Program-made: the position numbers and the translations under genes
Shown: piece after piece, positions 7,733 through 14,658 of the stretch
Layout: every line of letters starts with the position of its first letter
Position numbering within the stretch: position 1 is the stretch's first letter
Notes under the pieces: model-generated
The model's input: the letters and a program-made list of their open reading frames with translations, nothing else
Told to the model about the DNA's origin: nothing
The model's database searches: none
Origin: JBFWIW01 sp050253535
GTDB taxonomy: Bacteria > Bacillota > Clostridia > Oscillospirales > Oscillospiraceae
DNA: 21,011 nucleotides
Assembly: GCA_050253535.1 (NCBI GenBank)
Contig: JBFWIW010000055.1
Location: 1-21,011 of the forward strand
Direction of reading: 5' to 3'

Positions 7733-8046
7733 CGCCCAGCAATTGCGAATATTAACTTCAGCGCGCCATTAACTGCTGCTATGCGCTGAAACAGATGATG
7801 CTCGCATTGTTTTGATCGCCAGATTTGCACACCGCGCAGCAGACGTTGCTGAACGCTCCCGGCGGCTGATGAGGAATTAGCCTTTGAAGCTGCTTTATCC
7901 CGATGTCAACATCATTCTACATCATCGTTATTTTGTTCTATATTTAAGAATGTTTGCGGCGGCAGCTCAAATTATTAATTACTGATTGCGTGCAATTACC
8001 CAATACATATTTGCATTATCAAGAAAATCAGCCTGAAATACCATTT
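7733..8046. other. Intergenic stretch between the mhpFE and TRAP operons
   Basis: No gene-sized open frame is recognisable. A stretch from about 7750 to 7880 can be read as a broken frame (ARIVLIARFAHRAADVAERS), but I cannot assign it. The palindrome GTTCT-N7-AGAAT at 7935-7951 and its flanks resemble 4508-4550. The rest is AT-rich and unremarkable. Confidence 0.45.
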
Positions 8047-8115
8047 GTGTTCTTCCGAACACTTATTATTCATATTATAGAACGAAGAACGACAAACAAG
8101 AACAATGAAGGAGGT
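8047..8115 (+). promoter_or_regulatory. Promoter/operator block of the TRAP operon, twin of 5199-5280
   Basis: A perfect palindrome GTGTTC-TTCC-GAACAC lies at 8047-8062. ATTC-N8-GAAC (8068-8083) follows, then GAAC at 8087-8090 and 8100-8103, and AAGGAGG with GTGTAA after it (8107 onward). The offsets between the three GAAC copies (0, 7, 20) equal those at 5246-5269, and most bases between match as well. A TATTAT (8073-8078) within the first site could be the -10 box. The conservation implies a shared regulator for the TRAP and mhpFE operons. Its identity is unknown. Confidence 0.6.
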
Positions 8116-8121
8116 GTAAAT

Positions 8122-8220
8122 ATTTATTATAAGCCAATTGCCGGAGGCCCTGCCGCTCAGCTTACAGAAATCGGCGAGTCCCTTGGCATCGAAAATGTCC
8201 GGCAATACTTTGGAATGTAA
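8122..8220 (+). pseudogene. Orphan 3' end of an unidentified gene (or a leader peptide) ahead of the TRAP genes
   Basis: Directly after the strong AAGGAGG, an open frame with no ATG, GTG or TTG at the right spacing (the nearest codon is ATT at 8122) encodes about 32 residues with a normal, protein-like composition: GGPAAQLTEIGESLGI, then ENVRQYFGM, then TAA at 8218. It reads like the last turn and tail of a soluble enzyme fused by deletion to the RBS of the first gene in the operon. I do not recognise the family. A translated leader peptide beginning at ATT is possible but less likely. Confidence 0.4.
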
Positions 8221-8256
8221 AGCATAAGCATTTATTTTGAATCAGGAGGAAAATTG

Positions 8257-9339
8257 ATGAAAAAATTTAGCGCTATTCTTCTGTGCATAATCATGGCGCT
8301 CTCCTTGCTGGCCGGCTGCGCCAGAGGCACCGTAGGCGGCAACAGCATGAATGAGAATACGACCTCCTCTACAGATACCAGCGGCGCCTCGGATACCAGC
8401 AGCACCCCGGTGCCCACCACTACATTCGAAATCCGTTTGGGCCACTGCGTGGCAGACGAGCATCCGTACAACCAAGGCGCTCTGAAGTTTGCCCAGCTGG
8501 TGTCCGAGGGGACGGGCGGCGCCGTCATCGTAGACGTGTTCGGCAACAGCCAGCTTGGTGCCGAGCGCGACATGGTGGAGGGCCTTCAGCTGGGCACGGT
8601 GGATATGTGCCTTATCTCCACCGCGCCTCTGTCCGGCTTCACCAGCGAGTTTCATGCGTTCGACCTGCCCTACCTGCTGACGACTCCAGAACAGGCCCGC
8701 GGCGTCTGTGACAGCGAAATCGGCCAGAAAATGCTGGACACGCTTTCCGCACAGGGAATCAAGGGTCTGGTCTACTATGAGAACGGTTTCCGCAACCTGA
8801 CCAATTCCAAGCACCCGATTGTTGAGCCCGGCGATCTGGAGGGTCTCAAGGTCCGTACGATGGAAAACGAAATTATGATGTACACTTTCAGCGTAATGGA
8901 CGCCGACCCAACTCCCATCGCATTCAACGAACTATACACGGCCCTGCAACAGAAGACCATCGACGCTCAGGAGAACCCCTACGCACTGATCTACTCAACC
9001 AAACTATACGAGGCTCAGACGTACCTGTCCATCTCCGAGCACTTCTATGCCCCCGCCCCCCTGCTGATGGCGCAGACTCTCTGGGACAGTCTGCCCGCGG
9101 AATACCAGGATGTAATCATGCAGGCTGCTGCCGAGTCCCGCGACTATGAGAGAGACCTGCTGGATCAGTGGAACTCCGAGCTGATCGGAAAACTGGAGGA
9201 GCTTGGCATGGAGGTCAACGAGATTGACCGCGACGCATTTGTGGAAGCGACCAAGCCCGTCTATGATAAATACGTGGGCGACGGCGAAGGCCAGGTCCCC
9301 GCATCTCTGGTTGAAAGCATTGCAAGCTTCCAGCCTTAA
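8257..9339 (+). CDS. dctP: TRAP transporter solute-binding lipoprotein (DctP family)
   Basis: 360 residues. It binds an organic acid outside the membrane and delivers it to the DctQ-DctM permease, driven by an ion gradient. A lipoprotein signal with lipobox LLAGC puts the modified Cys at residue 21, followed by a Ser/Thr-rich tether to about residue 60. The DctP fold then starts at EIRLGHCVADEHPYNQGALK. The AERDMVEGLQLGTVDM segment, GLKVRTMENE (with the Arg that normally contacts the substrate carboxylate) and FNELYTALQQKTIDAQENP are hallmark blocks. The ATG at 8257 is preceded by AGGAGG (8244-8249). A TTG directly before it is a less likely start. It is the first intact gene of the dctPQM operon. 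The substrate is probably a carboxylate, and the exact one is unknown. Confidence 0.93.
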   Translation: MKKFSAILLCIIMALSLLAGCARGTVGGNSMNENTTSSTDTSGASDTSSTPVPTTTFEIRLGHCVADEHPYNQGALKFAQLVSEGTGGAVIVDVFGNSQLGAERDMVEGLQLGTVDMCLISTAPLSGFTSEFHAFDLPYLLTTPEQARGVCDSEIGQKMLDTLSAQGIKGLVYYENGFRNLTNSKHPIVEPGDLEGLKVRTMENEIMMYTFSVMDADPTPIAFNELYTALQQKTIDAQENPYALIYSTKLYEAQTYLSISEHFYAPAPLLMAQTLWDSLPAEYQDVIMQAAAESRDYERDLLDQWNSELIGKLEELGMEVNEIDRDAFVEATKPVYDKYVGDGEGQVPASLVESIASFQP

Positions 9340-9438
9340 TCGGACTCAGATCATTCGATCACTGATCGGGAATAAATAAACTTGGCTGGCAGGCGGAAAA
9401 ACACCCCTGTCAGCCAAAAAAACCTTCTGGAGTGCTTT

Positions 9439-9972
9439 ATGAAAAAAATTTTGAAATTTTTCGATGACCACTTTGAGGAATATATCCTGATGGTCCTGAT
9501 GGGAGCGTTGGCGATTGTCGTGTTTGCGCAGGTGATCTGCCGTGGCATCGGCAGTTCTCTGCCCTGGTCCGAGGAATTATCCAGGTATATCACAGTGTGG
9601 GTCACGTTTGTGGGCACCAGCCTCGGATTCAAGAGAGGTTCCCATATCGGCGTGGAAGCGTTTAAAATGATTTTTCCGCGGAATCCCAGAAAATTTGTCG
9701 ATCTCCTGGGAGCCATGATTTGCGTGCTGCTGTGCTTCCTATGCATCAAATACGGCATAGATGTTGTTAAAAGCCAGATCTTGATGGGCCAGAAATCCCC
9801 CGCCATGCACCTTCCCATGTGGATCGCCTATATTGCCATTCCCATTGGCATTGCGCTGGCACTGATCCGCTGCATCCAGAATTTTGTCAATATTTTCCGT
9901 GGCAAAACCGACAGTGTAACTGAGATTGAGGCCATGAATGCGGCTGCGCAGGAGAAAGGTGGAAATGACTGA
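9439..9972 (+). CDS. dctQ: TRAP transporter small permease (DctQ family)
   Basis: 177 residues with four membrane helices, the DctQ pattern. The conserved RGIGSSLPWSEELSRYITVWVTF block in the second helix region and the Gly-x-His in RGSHIGVEAF are diagnostic. The start ATG at 9439 has TGGAG 6-10 bases upstream, and the alternative upstream ATG (9382) would add a charged, non-homologous extension. It lies about 100 bases after dctP and overlaps the dctM start by one base (TGATG), so it is translationally coupled to dctM. The protein tethers and stabilises the large permease. Confidence 0.92.
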   Translation: MKKILKFFDDHFEEYILMVLMGALAIVVFAQVICRGIGSSLPWSEELSRYITVWVTFVGTSLGFKRGSHIGVEAFKMIFPRNPRKFVDLLGAMICVLLCFLCIKYGIDVVKSQILMGQKSPAMHLPMWIAYIAIPIGIALALIRCIQNFVNIFRGKTDSVTEIEAMNAAAQEKGGND

Positions 9973-11258
9973 TGGGAACATTGCTGTTGATTTCCTTTGT
10001 GGGCCTTCTGATGATCGGCATACCCATCGCGTTCGTCCTGTGCGGCGCTACGGCAATTGCAATGTGGTTTGCCAGTACGCTGCCCATGACCCTGATCACG
10101 CAGCAGATGTTTATCGCCTGCGACTCCTTCCCCCTGCTGGCGATCCCTCTGTTCATGATCGCAGGCTCCCTTATGGGAGAGGGCGGTATATCCAGGCGTC
10201 TTGTCAAACTGGCGGATACCATGGTGGGACACCATACAGCCGGTCTGGCCTATGTCAGCATACTGACCTGCATGTTCTTTGCGGCGATTTCCGGATCCGG
10301 CCCTGCAACTGTGGCCGCAATCGGCGGTATCATGATCCCCGGCATGGTGGCGGCCGGCTATGACAAAGGCTTTGCCGCGGCTTTAATGTCCGTCGCGGGT
10401 GCAATCGGTATCATCATCCCGCCCTCCATCCCGCTCGTTACATACAGTGTCGTCTCGGATAACTCCGCCGGCACCCTGTTTACCGCCGGCTTCGGCCCCG
10501 GCATTCTGGTGGGCTTGTCTCTTATGGTCTGCTCTTACATTGTCTGCAAGAAAAAAGGGTTCGGCGTAAGCCGGAAGCAGCGCGCTTCCGCCAAAGAATG
10601 CTGGGACGCCTTTAAGAGCGCCTTCTGGGCGCTGCTTATGCCGGTTATAATCTTGGGCGGTATCTACGGCGGCATTTTTACCCCAACCGAAGCAGCAGCG
10701 GTTGCCGTTATCTATGGCTTCATTGTCGGCAAATTTATATATAAAGAACTGCCTCTCAAAAAAATTAAGACCGTACTGGTGGATTCCGGCGTGACAACGG
10801 CCATGATCATGCTGATTATCGCCACCGCCAAGGGCTTCGCGTGGATCCTGACGGCGGAACGCATACCGGACGCTGTCGCTAATTTTATGCTCTCAATCAG
10901 CAGCGAAAAAATCGTCATTCTCCTGCTGATCAACGTGCTGTTGTTGATTGTTGGCTGCTTCATGGAGTGCAACGCCGCCCTGATCATCTTGACCCCCATC
11001 TTCCTTCCCATCGTCGTGTCTTTGGGCGTGAACCCCATACATTTCGGTATCATCATGGTGGTAAATCTGGCAATCGGTCAGTCCACTCCTCCACTGGGCG
11101 TCAATCTTTTTGTATCCTGCGGTATCAGCAATATTACCATCGAACGGATTTCGAAATCCGTGGTGCCCTTGCTCATCACCAACGTTATCGCGCTGTTAGT
11201 CATCACTTACTTTGAGCCGATTTCGCTGGCACTTTGCCGTCTGTTCGGAATGATATAA
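9972..11258 (+). CDS. dctM: TRAP transporter large permease (DctM family)
   Basis: 428 residues, the standard DctM length, with about 12 hydrophobic segments. It is the transport-conducting subunit. Recognisable blocks are IPIAFVLCGAT, FPLLAIPLFMIAGSLMGEGG, ISGSGPATVAAIGGIMIP, the second-half IIPPSIPLVTYSV, FTPTEAAAVAVIYG, and NLAIGQSTPPLGVNLFVS near the end. AAAGGTGG ends about 10 bases before the ATG at 9972. No strong terminator is obvious directly after the stop. The IS relic begins 125 bases downstream. Confidence 0.95.
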   Translation: MGTLLLISFVGLLMIGIPIAFVLCGATAIAMWFASTLPMTLITQQMFIACDSFPLLAIPLFMIAGSLMGEGGISRRLVKLADTMVGHHTAGLAYVSILTCMFFAAISGSGPATVAAIGGIMIPGMVAAGYDKGFAAALMSVAGAIGIIIPPSIPLVTYSVVSDNSAGTLFTAGFGPGILVGLSLMVCSYIVCKKKGFGVSRKQRASAKECWDAFKSAFWALLMPVIILGGIYGGIFTPTEAAAVAVIYGFIVGKFIYKELPLKKIKTVLVDSGVTTAMIMLIIATAKGFAWILTAERIPDAVANFMLSISSEKIVILLLINVLLLIVGCFMECNAALIILTPIFLPIVVSLGVNPIHFGIIMVVNLAIGQSTPPLGVNLFVSCGISNITIERISKSVVPLLITNVIALLVITYFEPISLALCRLFGMI

Positions 11259-11383
11259 GCATATTCTGGTTTTTCATATCCGCCGGCTTAAGGCGTACTG
11301 CTCAAAATAGCCCGGCCCATTAAGGCATAGGCGTTTTTTGGAGTAATCACAGCATATATGCATCCGGTGATTTCATATATGAA

Positions 11384-11968
11384 GTGCCCCCAATGTTAGA
11401 CAAATATATTATCAAACAGCTAGAAAGGTCAAGAGTAATTGGACATAAAACCAAGTATTTTTATTAATTATGAGCCTCAATTTGTACGGGACTTAACCAT
11501 TCAATGGCTGAATGGATCCGCTTGGTATTATAGTAGAGCTCAATATATTTGAATATGTCCTGCCGAGTTTGTTCAGGATTGTCATAGTGGGCATCCTGAA
11601 CAAACTCTCTTTTTAGCGTACGGTTAGTATTTCATGCCCCATCTTTAATTCTTCTATCTGTTTTTGGAGCTTTTTGATCTCATATGCAGAGTTAAAAAGT
11701 GCGTTCCCGTAACCCGGAAACGCACTTTCTCAATTCATCATATTCGTTGATCCAATGGTTACAGTGGTGCCGCTGATGCCCAGCTTCCCGGGCTGCCTCA
11801 TTGACACGTTCTGGGCGTGTTTTGCCGCTGCCATTTTTAACTTTTTACCGTAAACCGATCGCTTCATAATAATCTGACCACCTTTTCATTAGCTCTTAAA
11901 TTGGTGTCCAGATTATTATACGACTTTTATTATTTCAGTATATCATGCTGTCAAACTTTTGGGGTGCC
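11384..11968 (-). mobile_element. Internally deleted, decayed IS3-family insertion sequence
   Basis: The terminal inverted repeats are visible: GTGCCCCCAATGTTAGACA at 11384-11402 and TGTCAAACTTTTGGGGTGCC at 11949-11968, which match imperfectly when inverted. Inside, on the minus strand, are the remains of an orfA and the 3' end of an orfB. At about 585 bp the element is less than half the size of a complete IS3-type element. I could not find a convincing target duplication. Confidence 0.75.
11464..11867 (-). pseudogene. Fused remnants of IS3-family transposase orfA and orfB
   Basis: OrfA begins with ATG at 11865-11867 (MKRSVYGKKLKMAAAKHAQN) and follows an HTH-type IS3 OrfA. A frameshift in the helix-turn-helix part then leaves LGISGTT in one frame and HWINEYDELR in another. 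Its coiled-coil end, KLQKQIEELKMGHEILT, runs at about 11624 straight into the last part of the DDE transposase: LKREFVQDAHYDN, then YIELYYNTKRIHSAIEWLSP and TAA at 11464-11466. The YN-x-x-RIHSA-x-x-x-LSP block is the well-known C-terminal signature of IS3-group OrfB. Most of the DDE domain is missing, so no active transposase is made. Confidence 0.85.
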
Positions 11969-12112
11969 GTTCATGTCACCGACCTGCTTTTTGATTTTTC
12001 TTAATGAAACGCAGCAGTCGTCGCCGAACACGAAGTATAATAAGTAGCCGATTTGTAAAAATTAAGCATGGTTCAAAATATTTTCTGCAATCACTTATTT
12101 ATGGAGGAAGAA

Positions 12113-13159
12113 ATGAGACATCCCAGAAAAGCTGTAAGCCTCGTTATTACTTTAATTTTTATTATATCAACATTATCGTCATGTGTGTCTGCGGGCGTAA
12201 ATATAACCGGTACACAGACGGAAACGGCGACAGGAACTGGCACACAGACAACAAACACAACCACGACTGTGACCAATGAGTCCGGAGTCGGCCTTACTAT
12301 CCTCTACGAACAGGACGAGAGTTTAATAAACAACTATTCGCTCCTCGCTGTAAATCCCGACGCGCCCTTTGCCGACGCAAACGGCAATCCCGTCTCCGAC
12401 GTCAAAATCAACGCTGTCGGCGCCAATATATTTATTGACTGGATGCTGAATACGAACACGGAAAACCTTATCGCAAACTACGGCCATGACGCTTATGGTG
12501 AGTATCTGTTCTATCTCAAGGACGACGCGCCTGTTTCAACCGCATCAATTCCCCTGGCAATCGACGAAACCAGAACGATACGCATCTCAACCACAACCTC
12601 GGTAAACGACAGCGGCCTTCTCGATTACCTTGTGCCTATTTTTGAGAACGATTACGGATATGACGTCGAGATTTATTCCGCCGGGACAGGCAAAGCTATT
12701 GAAAACGCAAAATTCGGAAACGCCGATCTCATCCTCGTCCACTCCAAGAGTCAGGAAGAGGAATTCGTATCCAACGGTTTCAGTTATGTGTTGGAGGGCT
12801 ATAAAGCCGAACGCCTCACATTTATGTACAACTACTTCGTGCTCGCCGGCCCTGCCAACGACCCGGCCGGCTGCTCATCCGCCGCTTCCGTCGCGGACGC
12901 CTTCAAGCGTATAGCAGACGGCAAATACAGCTTCATTTCACGCGGAGACTTGAGCGGCACCCATACGAAGGAGGTCTCCCTCTGGAACAAGGACCTCGGT
13001 ATTACCACAGACGCCTCCAGTGTTAAAGACTATAACTGGTACGTTTATTCAAACGCCGGTATGGGCGTCTGCCTTACAATGGCCAACGAAACGGGCGCCT
13101 ATATTCTCACCGATAAGGCGACCTTCCTCACCTTTAATGCAAACGGCGGAGTCATCTGA
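12113..13159 (+). CDS. tupA: Tungstate-binding lipoprotein, apparently circularly permuted (TupA-like)
   Basis: 348 residues. Lipobox LSSC puts the lipid anchor at Cys24, followed by a Thr-rich tether (about 32-56). Blocks typical of TupA are present: TTTSVNDSGLLDYL (160-173), SAGTGKAIENAKFGNADLILVHSK (189-212), MYNYFVLAGP (238-247), SRGDLSGTH (276-284) and ANETGAYILTDKATF (324-338). What normally follows the last block, the hinge return strand and final helices, instead lies before the TTTS motif, at residues 60-138: LTILYEQDESLINNYSLLAVNP and then IFIDWMLN...LIANYGHDAYGEYLFY. The chain ends at residue 348, exactly where that part should start. An ordinary frameshift or duplication does not explain this, because both parts are in one frame and each occurs once. 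The start ATG at 12113 has GGAGG at 12103-12107. tupB starts 5 bases after the stop. It probably captures tungstate for tungsten enzymes; molybdate is an alternative. Confidence 0.88.
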   Translation: MRHPRKAVSLVITLIFIISTLSSCVSAGVNITGTQTETATGTGTQTTNTTTTVTNESGVGLTILYEQDESLINNYSLLAVNPDAPFADANGNPVSDVKINAVGANIFIDWMLNTNTENLIANYGHDAYGEYLFYLKDDAPVSTASIPLAIDETRTIRISTTTSVNDSGLLDYLVPIFENDYGYDVEIYSAGTGKAIENAKFGNADLILVHSKSQEEEFVSNGFSYVLEGYKAERLTFMYNYFVLAGPANDPAGCSSAASVADAFKRIADGKYSFISRGDLSGTHTKEVSLWNKDLGITTDASSVKDYNWYVYSNAGMGVCLTMANETGAYILTDKATFLTFNANGGVI

Positions 13160-13164
13160 AATAT

Positions 13165-13851
13165 ATGAAAACTGCTCTGAAACAGGCTTTGGAGCTGGTC
13201 CTGTCAGGCAACGACCAGCTCCTTGATATAATCGGCGTAACGCTCAAAATGAGCCTGTCTAGCTCACTGGCGGCACTCCTTTTGGGCGTGCCGCTCGGTG
13301 TTTTGCTGGCTACGAGCTCACTGCCGGGGAAAAAAACGCTCATTGTCATAAACCGTACTTTGATGGGTCTGCCGCCCGTGGTTGTCGGTCTCCTCTGCTA
13401 TATGCTCTTCTCCGGCGTGGGACCGCTGCGGCATTTCAATCTCCTTTTTACCGTTAAGGCGATGATTATAGCGCAGATTATTCTTATTACCCCAATAATC
13501 ACCGGCACAACCGAGTCGTCGCTCGCCCCGATTGCGCCGGACATAATGGAAACGGCAAAGGGACTGGGCCTCAAAAGCGGCAGAATACTTATACTGACTG
13601 TGGGTGAGAGCCGATATCAACTCTTCTCCACATATCTTCTGGGCTTCGCCCGCGCGACCGCTGAGGTCGGCGCCGTCTCTATGGTCGGCGGTGCGATAGC
13701 GTATAAAACCAACGTGATGACCACTGCAATAATGAACTACACCAACATGGGGAATTTTACACTCGGCGTCGCGCTCGGGATCATACTGCTCGTTTTATCG
13801 CTCGCGGTCAATATAACCATATGGCTTATACAGGCGAGGCTTACCCGATGA
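13165..13851 (+). CDS. tupB: Tungstate ABC transporter permease (TupB)
   Basis: 228 residues with five to six membrane helices of the ABC-2/MetI-like permease fold. It has the cytoplasmic coupling-loop motif around ETAKGLGLKSGRILILTVGESRYQL, and the TAEVGAVSMVGGAI block that is characteristic of TupB. The start follows the tupA stop by 5 bases, with a weak GGCGGAG inside the end of tupA, so translation is probably coupled. The stop overlaps the tupC start (ATGA). Confidence 0.92.
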   Translation: MKTALKQALELVLSGNDQLLDIIGVTLKMSLSSSLAALLLGVPLGVLLATSSLPGKKTLIVINRTLMGLPPVVVGLLCYMLFSGVGPLRHFNLLFTVKAMIIAQIILITPIITGTTESSLAPIAPDIMETAKGLGLKSGRILILTVGESRYQLFSTYLLGFARATAEVGAVSMVGGAIAYKTNVMTTAIMNYTNMGNFTLGVALGIILLVLSLAVNITIWLIQARLTR

Positions 13852-14510
13852 AGATCGGACATGTAACAAAGTTCTATAACGGCAGAAAAGTCCTTGATAT
13901 CGGTGGGTTTGAATTTATCCCAGACACCGTCTATGCGGTAATAGGCACTAACGGGAGCGGAAAATCCACTCTTGCGAAAATTATCGCCGGAATCATCCCG
14001 GCGGATAGTGGGGGCACTGAAAACGGCCTCAAGATCAATTACATGCCGCAGAAAAGCTACGCTTTTCACATGAGCGTTATTAAAAATGTTCTCGTAAGCT
14101 CAAGCAGCGGTGAAAAAGACCGAAGACGGGCCGAATTTCTTCTCTCCTCCCTCGGGATGTTTGAACTCTTAAGCAGTAAAGCGCATCGGCTCTCCGGTGG
14201 CGAGACTTCCCGTATGGCCCTCGCGAGAACTTTAATGAAGGGCTGCGACGTGCTTGTGCTCGACGAGCCTACCGCGGCTATGGACGTACAGTCCACCTTT
14301 GCCGCCGAGGAGCTGATAAAAAAATACCGCGTGGAATGTGGCTGCACTGTAATACTTGTCACCCACTCAATTAAGCAGGCAAAACGGGTGGCGGATGAAG
14401 TCCTGTTTCTGCATGAGGGAGCTCTTGTGGAATACGGTTCGCGCTCCGATGTTCTTGAAATGCCGAAAGAACCGCTCACAAAACAGTTTCTGGACTTTTA
14501 CAGCATGTAA
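13848..14510 (+). CDS. tupC: Tungstate ABC transporter ATPase (TupC)
   Basis: 220 residues, a compact ABC ATPase: Walker A GTNGSGKST (33-41), Q-loop region YMPQKSYAF, signature LSGGETSRMALAR, Walker B DVLVLDEPTAAMD and switch His in LVTHSIKQAKR. There is no C-terminal TOBE/Mop-like regulatory domain, unlike ModC/WtpC, which agrees with a TupC assignment. The start ATG at 13848 overlaps the tupB stop by four bases. An upstream ATG at 13821 is also open but would give a non-conserved extension. A terminator follows at once. Confidence 0.92.
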   Translation: MKIGHVTKFYNGRKVLDIGGFEFIPDTVYAVIGTNGSGKSTLAKIIAGIIPADSGGTENGLKINYMPQKSYAFHMSVIKNVLVSSSSGEKDRRRAEFLLSSLGMFELLSSKAHRLSGGETSRMALARTLMKGCDVLVLDEPTAAMDVQSTFAAEELIKKYRVECGCTVILVTHSIKQAKRVADEVLFLHEGALVEYGSRSDVLEMPKEPLTKQFLDFYSM

Positions 14511-14513
14511 AAC

Positions 14514-14545
14514 AAAAACAGGCTGACGATGCTCAGTCTGTTTTT
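14514..14545 (+). terminator. Intrinsic terminator of the tup operon
   Basis: The 13-bp arms AAAAACAGGCTGA (14514-14526) and TCAGTCTGTTTTT (14533-14545) enclose a 6-base loop. The second arm ends in five T residues. It begins 4 bases after the tupC stop. Confidence 0.85.
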
Positions 14546-14579
14546 CATATTTAGTACCCGGGCAGGTTATAATCGCCGC

Positions 14580-14609
14580 TTGTGAAACACATCAGCTTTA
14601 ATGTATAAT
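14580..14609 (+). promoter_or_regulatory. Promoter of the pseudouridine synthase gene
   Basis: TTGTGA (14580-14585) and a perfect TATAAT (14604-14609) are separated by 18 bases, 50 bases before the start codon. This is a sigma-A-like promoter candidate based on consensus only. Confidence 0.5.
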
Positions 14610-14658
14610 AGGATTATAATAACCTATATTCTAATAGCTTGAAAAAGGAATAATACTA

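Noticed and set aside
8242..8814. Minus-strand frames opposite dctP
   Set aside because: dctP has a lipobox, an RBS and family motifs; the opposite frames lack all of these.
9938..10363. Alternative plus-strand frame overlapping dctQ and dctM, with many Arg and His residues
   Set aside because: Frame-shifted shadow of dctM; composition is unlike a real protein.
11572..11601. Inverted repeat GTTCAGGA...TCCTGAAC as an operator
   Set aside because: It lies inside the decayed orfB coding sequence of the IS and is likely incidental.
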